Positions 53,116 through 63,734 of a stretch of DNA of 64,000 nt are shown piece by piece (within the stretch, counting starts at the first letter, position 1; every line of letters begins with the position of its first letter). The stretch is taken from assembly GCA_933822405.4 (NCBI GenBank), contig CAKOGP040001781.1:264800-328799 (forward strand), written 5' to 3'. Under the pieces are notes generated by a model. The model did no database searches. It was not told where the DNA came from and saw nothing but the letters and a program-made list of their open reading frames with translations. The translations under genes and the position numbers were made by a program. Source of the DNA: Cylindrotheca closterium (taxonomy: Eukaryota > Bacillariophyta > Bacillariophyceae > Bacillariales > Bacillariaceae).

Positions 53116-54381
53116 ATGGGTCGAGACGGCCATAAGCACCGTTCCCGACGTGATGATAAACATAAGAGCAAACGGAAAGAAGATGATGATGAAAAGCGGC
53201 ACGGACGACGCAGCAAACACGGCCGTGAGGACGATGGCTCTTCATCGCGCAAGAGACACGACAAGAAACGCAAGCATCGACGAGACGATGACTCGGAGGA
53301 AGAACGTCGTCGAAGACGAAAGAGGAAGCATCGCCATGGCGATTATTCTTCCAGTGAAGATGATGATCGCAAACGACGAAAGCATGATAGTCGACGAAAC
53401 GACAAGAAAATCAGCAGTCGAAGTGACGACAAACGAAAGCTCAAGGACAAGAAAGAAAAGAAGGACAAAAAGGATAAGAAAAGAGAATCGAAACGTCCTG
53501 ACAAGTCAAAGATGCAATCATTGGGTCCAGCTTTGGGGAGAAAACCAGACAAGTTGATTGATCCAGTCGAAGATTACTATTCGTATCATGAACATTTCTG
53601 GGTGTACTTGTATCGTGAAGAAGGGGTTGCCTTTAATGATATGACATCGGAAGAATCGAAAGAAGCATTTGAACGCTTTGCAAAGGAATACAACTCTGGG
53701 AACCTGGAACTAGAATACTATGGCGACAGGTTACCAACAGAAGTGATTGAAGCTACCAAGACCACCAAACATTCCTGGAGTTTCAGCAATGTCTTGTCGG
53801 ATCGAGAGAAGAAGGGTCTTCAAACCGTTCAACAAGGTATTAGGCAGCAAACAGAATACAATAGCAAAGGACCAGAACCAAAGGCGCCTCCTGGAGGTGC
53901 AGCCATGTGCAAACCAACTGCTGCACCCAAACCAACCACAACAGTAGAACCTCCTACCTTTTCTCGCAAGACCCCAGAAGAGATTCAAGAAGAACGATCC
54001 GCCAACAAGCGCCTCCGGAATCATGTGCGAACTGTCGAAGAAGAACTCCAAGGCGGCCCCAAAGACTTTCGAGAACGCCAGTTGGAAAAGAAGCGGCAAC
54101 AGGGCGATCGCATCCATGGAGCATCTCGTGCAAGAGAAGATGCTGGGATTGAACTGTCAGATAGCGCTCTGTATGGCGGCGACGATAACGCCAATCGCTT
54201 TGAAGGTGCTCTGGCCCGGGAAAAGGCTCGCAAGGCAAAACGAGCCGACGACCGGGCCAATCGGATTCAGGAGTTACAAGCCAAGGAGCAGGAGCGACAA
54301 GAAAACATGTTGGAGATGTTGGGTTTGAAGAATCTTAAGCCGGGACAAAAGATCACCATTGCTCCCCGAAAGGATGGGTGA
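53116..54381 (+). CDS. SR/RS-rich nuclear protein, SCI1/NKAPD1-like
   Basis: 421 residues. Residues 1-135 are almost entirely Arg, Lys, Asp, Ser and His, as in RS-domain nuclear and splicing-associated proteins. Residues about 152-222 hold a conserved core (DYYSYHEHFWVYLYREEG, MTSEESKEAFERFAKEYN, LELEYY, HSWSF) resembling the core of plant SCI1 (style cell-cycle inhibitor 1) and related animal and fungal nuclear proteins. Residues about 285-421 form a charged helical C-terminus (RERQLEKKRQQGD, ALAREKARKAKR, QERQENMLEMLGL). It probably acts in the nucleus in RNA processing or cell-cycle control; this is inferred from similarity recalled, not searched. Long shadow frames in the repeat-rich N-terminus are not genes. 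Confidence 0.8.
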   Translation: MGRDGHKHRSRRDDKHKSKRKEDDDEKRHGRRSKHGREDDGSSSRKRHDKKRKHRRDDDSEEERRRRRKRKHRHGDYSSSEDDDRKRRKHDSRRNDKKISSRSDDKRKLKDKKEKKDKKDKKRESKRPDKSKMQSLGPALGRKPDKLIDPVEDYYSYHEHFWVYLYREEGVAFNDMTSEESKEAFERFAKEYNSGNLELEYYGDRLPTEVIEATKTTKHSWSFSNVLSDREKKGLQTVQQGIRQQTEYNSKGPEPKAPPGGAAMCKPTAAPKPTTTVEPPTFSRKTPEEIQEERSANKRLRNHVRTVEEELQGGPKDFRERQLEKKRQQGDRIHGASRAREDAGIELSDSALYGGDDNANRFEGALAREKARKAKRADDRANRIQELQAKEQERQENMLEMLGLKNLKPGQKITIAPRKDG

Positions 54382-54814
54382 TAGAGGAAGATGATGAAAG
54401 GAAGCTTTTGGAAGATTGCAAAAGGCCGCAGCATAGCAGATCTACCTGGTACGTAAAATTTTGCTCTAGTAACAACCAGACGTATCCATTATCTACTCTA
54501 CAGATATCACTAATAATAATCCTTGTGTCCAGCAGGAATGGATTTCCTAAGGACCCAGACCTGCAAGCTACTACTAGACACATGCTCTGTAGACATGGTC
54601 TACACATCGCCGGTTTTGTTCGAATACGTATACTCTACACGTGTGCGAGTACACGTACAGATGTGAAACCTACAGACTGCGACATCCGAGTGTCAAATAA
54701 TCACTCCCGTTTCAAGATTTTGATTGATTCATTCATTCCAAGCGTTCTTTTTTTCGCAAGTTGATAGATTTGAATGCACACACACACACACACAAATACC
54801 ACCAAAACAACGAC
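54382..54814. other. Spacer with (CA)n run
   Basis: About 430 bp. Includes an ACACGTGTGCGAGTACACGT stretch (54636-54656) and a CA dinucleotide run at 54777-54794, just before the next start codon. Confidence 0.5.
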
Positions 54815-55007
54815 ATGCCACAAGAACCACCAATGGAAGAAGTACAAGAAAATAGTGACTGCTGCAAATGCACTGGCTTTCTTGGCAACAGCGTGGCTCG
54901 TGGAATGGGCATTGTAAGTGCTACTTCTGACAGAATGAAGCACTGGAAAGCCTTCTTATTGTCACTGTCAAGTGTTCTCACCGCATTGGTTGTCTTTCTT
55001 TATATCC

Positions 55008-55038
<31 letters not shown>

Positions 55039-56392
55039 ATATTAGACTGCAGCTGGACGTGGCGCAGTGATTGCCTCCAACATTTTCATTTCTTCAAGTC
55101 TGTTGTACTTGGCAAGCCAAGAAGCAGGTTGCTTGGACGAAGATGGCAAGACAACCGAATGTGATGAAAAGATTTACGGGTTTCAACCATCGAGTCTCAT
55201 TACCAACATTGCGGTCATATCCAATGTCGTTGCTGCCGTTTTGAATCCACTTATGGGTGCCGTTGTCGACTTTACGGATCATCGTCATGCGCTCGGAACC
55301 ATTTGCGCCTTTCTCATTATCGGGATTCAAGCCGTTCAAGTCTATACGGTCAGCTCGACATGGTTCATTATGGCCATTTTGCAGTCCGTTGCGGGAGCAA
55401 TTTACCAATTCATGCTTACGTCAACGTATGCGTACTTTCCCGAGATGGCTGAACAATTGGGAGAAAAGGCAATGAGCAACATTGCTCCCAAGATTACCAT
55501 TACACAGTTCTCTTTCCAGGCAACCTTTATGGTTCTGATTATTGGAATCAGTATTGGCATTGGTTCTGGTGATGTTCTTACAGCACAAATATCCCAAGGA
55601 ATCAATGCTGTCATTCTCCTCGTTTGCTGGTCCATTGGATGGTTCAAGCTATTGCCCAAGTCCAAGGCCAAGCGCACATTGCCCGAAGGAAAGTCCCTTT
55701 TTTCGGCTGGATTTTCTCAAATCTTTCAAACTGCCAAGCACATCAACTCCCACTACAAGAACAGCATTCGATGGTACTTGTTAGCACTCGTATTTGCAGA
55801 GGCTGGGGCCAATTCGTTTACCATTTGCGCCGTGACCTATCTGAACGAAGTATTGAAAATGTCTGGTACGGAAACGGGTATCGTCTTTTTGATCGTGCTG
55901 GTTTGCACCATTCCAGGTTCCATCTTGTGCGAATATGTGGTCAACAAGACCAATTTTAATACCGGATGGCGTCTGAACATGCTTTACTTTTCCATCGTTA
56001 CCACGGTTGGAGTCTTTGTTTTGAATGATGAGAACGACAAGATCATGACCTACGTGATGGGAGTCTTTTGGGGAATCGCCTTGGGTTGGTTCTATCCTAC
56101 CGAGAATGGCTTCTTTGCCGTCTTGGTTCCTCAAGAACAAGCCACTGAAATGGCAGGTATTTACAACTTTTGCGCCCTTGTCATTTCATGGTGTCCGCCT
56201 TTTATCTTTACGGCGATGAATGAGAATGGAATTCCACTCAATTATGGTTTGCTCCATTTGGTGGCCTACTTTTTGATTGCCATTGCCCTCCTGTCCATGA
56301 TGCCCAGTTGGGATGTCGTGATTGCCGAGTCCCATGGGCCGTCGTCGACTTTAGTTGAAAATCCAACCAAGCCAGACGCCACCGAAGCTTGA
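54815..56392 (+). CDS. Atg22-like major facilitator (vacuolar amino-acid effluxer family), one intron
   Basis: Exon 1 is 54815-54913 (33 codons, MPQEPPMEE to GMGI), intron 54914-55045 (GTAAGT to TTAG), exon 2 55046-56392, phase 0; product 481 residues. The join reads ARGMGI|TAAGRGAVIASNIF and restores the usual N-terminus. About 12 hydrophobic segments follow, with the family-type loop NPLMGAVVDFTDHRHALG after TM2. Yeast Atg22 exports amino acids from the vacuole after autophagy; diatoms have several relatives, so the substrate is inferred. Without splicing the frame ends at the TAG of the acceptor site. The intron ends in a (CAA)n run (about 55008-55038). Confidence 0.82.
54914..55045 (+). 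other. Intron of the Atg22-like gene
   Basis: Begins GTAAGT, ends CAAATATTAG, 132 bp, a multiple of three and open except for the terminal TAG. Contains a (CAA)n microsatellite in place of a pyrimidine tract. Confidence 0.75.
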
Positions 56393-56729
56393 GATCTGGA
56401 ACAACCCTCCCGCTAGGGTGCGTATCGTATGGGGTCGTCGCAGTGGTAAAATCAAAAGGGGATGAAAAATTTAGAAGTTTCATGTGGGATGAAAACATGT
56501 ATAAAGTAATATTGTGAAAAATGCATATTCTTTACAGGCACTTCATAGTGATACCAGAAGCAAGTCTAACATTTTAATGGAGTACAGTAGTGCGACTCAC
56601 TCAACCAACTAGCGATGATCGAGCTTATTTAGTCTCTCTCTGCGAAATCGGAATTCTTCCAAGCAAGAATGAATGAATCAATCGATCAATAATCAATGAA
56701 GAATCCATCGCCGCAAACCTTTTGTCAAC
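56393..56729. other. Spacer
   Basis: 3' region of the transporter gene and 5' region of the peptidase gene. Contains a run of ATCGATCAATAATCAATGAA near 56680. Nothing else seen. Confidence 0.4.
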
Positions 56730-58680
56730 ATGGGCTCTCAATACCGAATTGACCCAGCAATGGTTGGGAAATCACTTTTACTAATGTTGCTTTGCTTGCT
56801 CAGCAAGGAAGCTACAGGATGTACCGTTTTCATTGTTGGAAAGGATGCCTCGGCCGACGGTTCCGTTATGGTCTCTCATTCCAACGACGGCGAGTTTAAC
56901 ACTGACCCACGTTTGGTAAAGGTTCCAGCATCTAGTTCCGTCAAAGGCACACAGCGTCCAGTCTTTTTCTCACCCGAAGACTATCCTCGCTACGTTGGCC
57001 ACGACCGCCAAGTTCCGGAATATTATCCCACGGATGGCCAAACATCCTTTGAGCCGATTGGGTACATTCCACAACAAGTCTCATCATCAACCTTTGCCTA
57101 TTTGGAGGAAACCTATGGTGCCTTGAACGACAAGCAATTGGGTATTGGGGAATCGACTTGTTCCGGAGTCTTTGGCGCCATTCCATTGGGTGCACCGAAT
57201 GGCACCGCACTCTTGAGCGTGGACGAGCTGACCCACATTGCCATGGAACGAGCGACTACAGCACGAGAAGCAGTGCAAATGATGGGTTCCTTGGCAGAGG
57301 AATATGGATTTTATGGCGCTGGAGAATTCGAAGGGACTTCTGAATCTTTGGCAGTTTCCGATACGGAAGAAGCTTGGATATTTCACATTTTGCCCGATCC
57401 CACTGGCAAATCTTGCATTTGGGCAGCGCAACGAGTTCCAGACAATGGATTTGCGGTATTGGCCAACATGTTTGTCATTCGTCAAGTAGATCCAAATGAT
57501 GACGAATACTTTCTCATGAGCAAGAGCGTCCACCAAGTTGCCAAGGAGTACAATTGGTGGAGTGAAGAAGATGGACTCTTGGATTTTACCAAGGTTTATA
57601 GCGATGGGGAATATTCCCACAAGTTCTATTCGGGTCGTCGCATGTGGGGTGCCTACCATTTGGCCTGTCCCTCCTGCAACTTTCCAGCCGACTATGTTGA
57701 TTTGCAATCGGATCCTGTCTATCCCGTGTGGACGGTTCCGGATCAACCCATTTCAGTAGAGGATCTATTCCGTTATCATCGATACACCTATCAGAATACT
57801 CCATTTGACTTGAGCGCAGCAGGAAACTTGGCTGCTGGTCCCTTTGGAAGTCCAGATCGGTGGAAGGCGGGTTCGGGAGAAAAACAAGTCGGTGGCAACT
57901 GGGAGCGTGCCATAGGCTTGTACCGAACATCGGATACTTATGTCGTCCAATCCAAGAAGGGATCATCTTTGGGTGGAGTCTTGTGGTTTGGTCCAGCGTC
58001 TGCTTTGGGAACAGTTTTCACTCCCTTTGTCGTGCAACTGGACTCTATTCCAAAGTCCTTTTCGACTGGATATCAGGGTGTCTTTTCTCGCGAATCCGCC
58101 TTTTGGGCTGCCTGCTATGCTCACAATATTGCCAATCTCAAATGGAGCTACGCCATTCAAGATTTGCAAACAAGACAAATTTCCCTAGAAAGAAAGTCGA
58201 TTGATCTCATGAAGCAATTGGAGTCTGATTATCAAATGAGTAAGGACGATCAAGAAGACTTTGCTGTTGTGGAATCAGCAATTATGGACAATGCGGCTAG
58301 TATCGTGTCGTCATTGTGGCAATTATCAGATGAAATCATGTTCAAGTATGCCAGTGGATTTGTCAATGAAGACGATTCTCATGGAGGATTGTCTCAGATG
58401 GTTGGATATCCAGCATGGGTAAGTGGCACTTTCAATTGCAAAGGTTCATCAATTTGCAGTTTCGCCCAGCAACCTCTATTCTTTCTGACCAATCTTTTCT
58501 GACCAATCTTTCTCCGTTTTCTTTACCCATTAGTGGCTAGAAGCAGTTGGATTCAAAGAGGGTCCTCCACCCCCACCAACAGAGCCCAAGTGCTGCAATC
58601 CACCAAAGGCTGGCAAGACAGCCCCAGTAGGAGGACTCCGAAACGCAGGATCATCTTCAGTCGTTACGTCTGCTGTCTAA
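56730..58680 (+). CDS. Peptidase family C69 (dipeptidase, PepD/secernin-like), one intron
   Basis: Exon 1 56730-58418, intron 58419-58533 (GTAAGT to ATTAG), exon 2 58534-58680, phase 0; product 611 residues. After a hydrophobic signal (SLLLMLLCLLSKEATG) comes CTVFIVGKDASADGSVMVSH, typical of C69 N-terminal nucleophile hydrolases, with C31 the likely catalytic residue exposed by cleavage. NDGE, the GESTCSG loop and the WGAYHLA and GSPDRW regions also fit. C69 enzymes cleave dipeptides; the signal peptide suggests the secretory route or vacuole. Splicing replaces a short intron-read tail by WLEAVGFKEGPPPPPTE and a Cys/Pro-rich end. A second in-frame ATG at 56760 gives a tighter signal peptide. 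Confidence 0.88.
58419..58533 (+). other. Intron of the C69 peptidase gene
   Basis: 115 bp, GTAAGT donor and a T/C-rich tract before ATTAG. Retention would end the protein at 58502. Confidence 0.75.
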
Positions 58681-59036
58681 AAGCGTATCCATATATGGAA
58701 TCTTCACAATTCCGATCTGGAAAAAGATTCAAAACATTTTAGTAGAAATGTCATAGTTCATCTTCAATACTCTTTTAGGGTTACTGTACTGCACCTGGTT
58801 GGTACTGTACCTGGTACTGTTTTCATTATCCTCCTCTATACTACGGTACAATAGTATTTGCGTTTTGCCAAGATTGCCCGTGACGTCACGTGAGAATCTT
58901 CCGAGTTCCGAATTATTTCATGGCATCTTTTTTGGCGAGATGTCTATGGCAAAGTCTGTAGTTGTCATTCAGGCGCACGTGTCTCGACTGTCAAACCTTG
59001 GTATTCCATTGTGGAGCCTAACAAATAATCATCACC
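58681..59036. other. Spacer
   Basis: Includes a CACCTGGTTGGTACTGTACC GTAC-rich island near 58790-58820. A TGACGTCACGTGA motif (58882-58894) combining CRE-type and G-box-type sites lies about 145 bp before the next start and may belong to its promoter. Confidence 0.45.
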
Positions 59037-60607
59037 ATGAAGCTGAATCTAAAGAGCCTAGTATTTTTCTGCCTTTCGGCATCGAATTTGTTTCGTGCAA
59101 ATGCTGATATCCTTGATGATGCCATGCTTGGTCAAATGGACGACGAACACGGTACGTGTCGAACGAATGTTAACACTTGGTGGATTGTTGACAACAAATG
59201 GTCGTCTGCATATGCTCCTTTTCAACAACGCACTTGTCACTGATGCTTCTACGTTTCCTTCGACGTCCAGTAATCGGTGCTTCTGTGGCATACTTCAACA
59301 AGGAATTCATGACCGAGCCCATCATCCGTTCCTATGGAAAAGTATCCAGTACAAGTGGTGCCAAAGATGTCACCAATGATACAGTGTTCATGATTGCTTC
59401 CGTTTCCAAAGTATTTGCGGGTGCCGCGGTCTTGAAGCTAGTTTCTCAGAATGTGATTGCCTTGGACGACGATATTTGTAATGTCTTGCCAGGGGACTAT
59501 GATCCTTCGGCATGCCGCAATCCCAAGCATGTCAATACGCCAGTGACTTGGAGAATGTTGGTGACCCATCAGTCCTCTTTGAGAGAAGAAATTCCGGATA
59601 TCAATGGTATGAGTCCCAACTATGGACCAACCGGAGCTTACTACGGAGCGGCGGTTGGAAATCCTACTTGTCCCCTGTCTGATGTCGTTGGCTTCTACCG
59701 AGATATCATGATCAATAAGGAGACCGAAACGACAGTGGGAGCTGGATTCGAAGTAGGTTTCAACTGGTTTGACGCTGTGAATGGCACTGTCTGGGAAGAC
59801 TTTGCGCCAGGGACTCAGACCCTCTACAGTAATTTTGCGATTGGGTACATTGCTGCGCTGGTGGAACATGCCACCGGAAAGACCTTCCCAGCCTACTGCA
59901 AAGAGAACATTTTTGACCCTCTAGGCATGACAAATACTGCGTGGTTCAGAGAAGACTTGCCTAGTGGGGTTCAGGAGACTATGCCAATTGACTATTTGGG
60001 CAAGGGGCAGAACATCTTCTTGGAAGACAACTCTACCTTGCCACCTGGGGATCAGTTTGAAGATTTGGAACACTATTGTTTCATTGACTATGCAAGTGGC
60101 TCCCTTCGAACCACCGCAAAGGATCTATCGCTATATCTGGACTCAATGTTGAACTATGGGGCTCCAACGCTTTGGACGGAAGAACAAGGATTATCAGGTG
60201 TCAGTTGTGCCGAGAAGGACGTAGCCTTCAATGATTGTGAATTTGGAATTGCTTGGGAGCTTCTCAAGAAACTTTTTTCCGACCCGTGGCTTGCGGAGCC
60301 AGCAAGTCGTTTCAGTTGGGAGAACGCGGTTGCCCACGCTGGATTTGAAGCTGGTTCGCAGACTCAAGTAATTCTGTTTCCCGAATCCGGTATTTATGCG
60401 TTGGTTTTGACGAATACAAATGGCAATGATGATGATGCGGCTCAAGATATAATGGTGGATCTCTTGAATACTGCCATGGACCTTGTCAATCCTCCGCAAT
60501 CAACAACGAGTGCCGGAAACAGAGGAACTGGACGACCGAATGGAGCTTTCATGTTTATCCTATTCTGCATGACGGTGGTACCTTTCTTTGATAGTGCATC
60601 TAAATAG
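59037..60607 (+). CDS. Serine hydrolase, class C beta-lactamase-like, one intron
   Basis: Exon 1 59037-59151, intron 59152-59270 (GTACGT to TCCAG), exon 2 59271-60607, phase 1; product 483 residues. N-terminal signal peptide (LVFFCLSASNLFRANA). The catalytic set of the beta-lactamase/penicillin-binding fold is present: S82-V-S-K85, Y224-S-N226 and an HAGF motif near residue 393 in the place of the KTG/HxG box. LVTHQSSL (about 135-142) matches the usual LLTHTSGL. Eukaryotic members include LACTB-like and esterase-type enzymes, so antibiotic resistance should not be inferred. The C-terminus ends in a hydrophobic stretch (AFMFILFCMTVVPFF) that could be a membrane or GPI-type signal. Confidence 0.86.
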
Positions 60608-60740
60608 AAGTAAAAAAAGAAGCAAATGAAATGCTTTCGTTTTGTAAATGCATCATTTTTATTTTTACAAAAATTCTGGTTTCTGCTAGGCCTAGAGACC
60701 CATCACACAGTAGTATTCCATCTTCGTAGCTACTCTATAT

Positions 60741-61013
60741 TTACTTGCGTCGAGGAGTTTGACGGGCTCTCTTTTGCATCGCTTCTTTCGCACGGATGTG
60801 TTTGGCAGAATAGATTGATCCACCCGACTTGCCTTGCTTTGGCTGTTGCCGCCGACTCGCGATGGATGATGCGGTGGTGGTTGGTCCAATGTTGAAATCG
60901 TCATAATCATCATACTCGTCACAGTAGTCATAATCTTCATCATTGTCGCACCATTTGCTCGAATGTTGAGGGTAAGAAAAGTTTATTCTTGTGTTGCTTG
61001 TGGATGTCGACAT
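60741..61013 (-). CDS. Small charged protein, 90 aa, unknown
   Basis: From ATG 61013 (MSTSTSNTR). Middle part very acidic and Tyr-rich (NDEDYDYCDEYDDYDDF), end very basic (SAKHIRAKEAMQKRARQTPR). Shape resembles small nuclear or ribosome-associated proteins, but no family is recognised. The frame is open for 33 more codons upstream; the ATG at 61013 was preferred because the earlier part looks like untranslated leader. It lies tail-to-tail with the serine hydrolase, 133 bp away. Confidence 0.5.
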   Translation of the reverse strand: MSTSTSNTRINFSYPQHSSKWCDNDEDYDYCDEYDDYDDFNIGPTTTASSIASRRQQPKQGKSGGSIYSAKHIRAKEAMQKRARQTPRRK

Positions 61014-61449
61014 GTTTTCTGTTTCTGTGGTGTGTGTAGGTATTCTTGTGGATTGATTTTGTGACTTTGGAGTTGGTTTGGTTTGTTCGAAACACGATTT
61101 GAAACCTTGCACGTTTGGTCACTCATGACTGCCATCTGATCATGACTCAATAACGACCTACTGGTACCGAGTACAAGTACCAGGTACTTGTACCGGTAAT
61201 GCAGTCAGTCAAGGATGCAGTACCGGATTTCAGGTTATGAGGGCAAAATAAATTCGACCAAGGCGATTCATTCATTCATATTTGATGCATGATGATCATG
61301 GCAGAAGGAATCATCATTTGGATCAGCTATCTGGTACCGGTACCGCGAAGTCTTGGACAAGCAATTGCTTTGATCGGATGGATTAAAACATGAATTCTGT
61401 GCATTATAATGTATTTGATTCTAAGTCAACAATCAGTTTCCTGGTGGTT
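61014..61449. other. Spacer with GTAC-rich islands
   Basis: Two islands of GGTACC/GTACCGGTA palindromes at about 61160-61200 and 61331-61345. No gene seen. Confidence 0.5.
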
Positions 61450-63734
61450 TCATCCTTCTTCATTTTTAAAAAAGCCGCTGCCGCCAATGGAATCATCGGT
61501 AAAGTCATCTGTATAGTCATCCGTATTGGCAGGACCAGTATAAGTCATTAGTGACTGGCAAGATTGGAGAACGGTGGACTCGCCGAATTCACTGGTATAG
61601 CCGTAATAGACTGTTTGTCCTTCTGCAGCGCCATTCTCGAGTTGAAAGGTAACAGGAGTACCATTGGATCCATAGGCACAGGCATCATAGAACTGCTCGG
61701 GAAGCAGGACACCAGCGCATGTATGACAACCATCTGTCCCCACAATGAGAGCATAGATAGGAATGACATATGTACTACATCCCAGACTGTAATCGATTGA
61801 AGTTGTGTGAGAGTTTTGGGTCTGAAATGCTAATCCCTCGAAAAGACTTTGGACGGATGGGCAATTCACTGTTGGTGGAGGAGTAGGAGGGGGTGTTGGT
61901 GGCGGTGTTGGACCAGGAGTAGGAAGCTGGGTTGGTGGAGGAGTTGGAGAAGGTGTTGGCGGCTGTGTGGGACCGGGAGTAGGTGATGGTGTTGGAGAAC
62001 TGGTGGGTCCTGGAGTCGGTTGCTTGGTAGGAGGCGAAGTGGTTGGTGCGATGGTGGGAGTAGCCGTGGGTGCAACCACTGGCATTACGGTCGGCTTGCT
62101 GGTAGGCATGCCAGTTGGTTGAGAAGATGGCTGTCCAGAGCATTCTAGACTGGGCATTGCCGAGGGTGCCGCACTCGGAGGGACGGTTGGTGTGCCTGCA
62201 ACAATCCCCGAAGCGGTCAGTTCGCCAACAAGATCATCGACACCCAAGTCCGAGATCAAGGTATCGCTGTCCAACTCTGTCCCAATCTTTCCAAATAGAT
62301 CAAGATTATTGATGCTATCGTCCTTCAAGTCCACACCAAGTATCATGAGACAATTGTAGCAACTTCCAATCGTCGAGGAATCGGCGCAGGCGGTAGCAAC
62401 GCATGTGACATCAGCGCGACCATTTCCGATCGCAAATGGATCGATGTTCAATCTGCGGCGATTGATACTGTCACAGCCAGCCAGCTTGGGGATCAATACT
62501 TCTTGCAGACCTTTTTGCAATCTGGATTCCAAAGTGGCAACACTGTCGTCATTGTTCATGACAACGGACAAAGTCACTGTATAATTCCTTGGAGTCAAAT
62601 CGCTTTGATCTGAAACAGTAATTCCTTCCGCCATTGCTGCACAGTCATCTGGTTTGGGTGGTTCGAATCGGAATCCAACTGTGGGACTTTCGGATGGACT
62701 GTCAGAAGGGGCACCAGTGCTGACCATGGGACCATCTGGATCCCCAGTAGTGGCGTTGACGCCAAGATCAGTAGCAGTTATTCCAGGTTCTGGAGCTGCA
62801 TCTGAAGAACCACCAAGTGCTACGGCAGCTCCAGCGCCCCCTCCGACAAGTACAAGAATAAGGAAGACAATCCAATAGATGCGACTGTTCTTGGACTTTC
62901 CTTCAGGTTCCTCTTCATCCTCGTCTTCCGATTGGGCTTCCATCGTTGTACCAGCTGGGATAGAGAGATTATCAGGAGCTTCGACTGTTTGGACTCCTCG
63001 AGCCATATTCTCCACTTGCTTCTGTAGTTTCTGGTTGGCTTTTTCCAATTTCATCATCCGTTCGTCCTCCATTTCCTCAACGGCTAATGCTTGCAATTCG
63101 ACAGCCCCGACTCGTTGTTGGCTTGGACAGAAGCCGACTCAGGAGTAGAACCCAAATTTCTAGCACTACTAGCACCGGGAGTTGGAGTCGACTGCCTTCC
63201 TTCTCTGGCGCGACGTTTGGCTTCTCGGTCAGCCTCTGATCGTCTTGGGGAGCGAGAGGATCGGCCATTCGTGCTGCGGCGACGATGGCTTTCACTCTTG
63301 CGGCTGGTGCGGTCCGAAGAACTGTTGGAAGCACTGTGGGCTCCTGGTGTGGGGACACTACGGTTAGAGCCCCCTCGTGCCCGGCGCTTGGCTTCTCGGT
63401 CTTCACTCTCTCGGCGACTGCCTGTTGTGCTGTGAGTGGAGCGACGATTAAGGGTAGAGCCTCCACCACGAGCTCTTTGCTTGGCTTCAGCATCCTCCAA
63501 CGAACGGCGTCTTGTTCTTGATTGGGTAGTAGATGATCTGGATGACCTGGCACCACGTCGTTTGGCCTCTTGTTCCATTTCGGCTAGTTCTTTGGAAGCG
63601 CGAGAAGACATAGAACCTGAACTCGCACCAGCCCATTTTGTGGATTGGCTGCGACCTTCTCGTACTTTGCGCTTTGCTTCTTGTTCCTCTCGGGAGCGGC
63701 GAGCGACACGTTCTTCTCTTGTTTCCTCGGTCAT
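61450..63734 (-). CDS. PT-rich single-pass membrane protein, split by an apparent 1-base frameshift
   Basis: Two frames form one gene. The N-terminal frame (63734-63084, from MTEETREERVARRSREEQ) is basic and repeats EAKRRARxG four times with TPGAxSAxN links; it runs to a C4 run on the plus strand (63105-63108). One more base there would lead into SGAVELQALAVEEMEDERMM and the second frame (to 61450), giving about 760 residues. The second frame has a coiled-coil-like start, an acidic stretch, one TM helix (IYWIVFLILVLVGGGAGAA), an outer Cys-containing domain, about 35 Pro-Thr repeats (PTPGPT, PPPTPPPTP), a second Cys-rich domain and an acidic tail. Such architecture is common in diatom wall or adhesion proteins. 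Function inferred only from architecture. Confidence 0.75.

Noticed and set aside
53099..53557. 152-codon frame overlapping the SR-type gene
   Set aside because: Shadow of the repetitive Arg/Lys/Asp codons in the real frame.
54761..55045. 94-codon protein ending in poly-Asn
   Set aside because: The Asn run is the (CAA)n tract of an intron; consensus GTAAGT and TTAG sites join the start to the transporter frame.
63077..63556. 159-codon minus-strand frame overlapping the PT-rich gene N-terminus
   Set aside because: Shadow of the basic repeat; the EAKRRAR frame is the one with repeated protein motifs.
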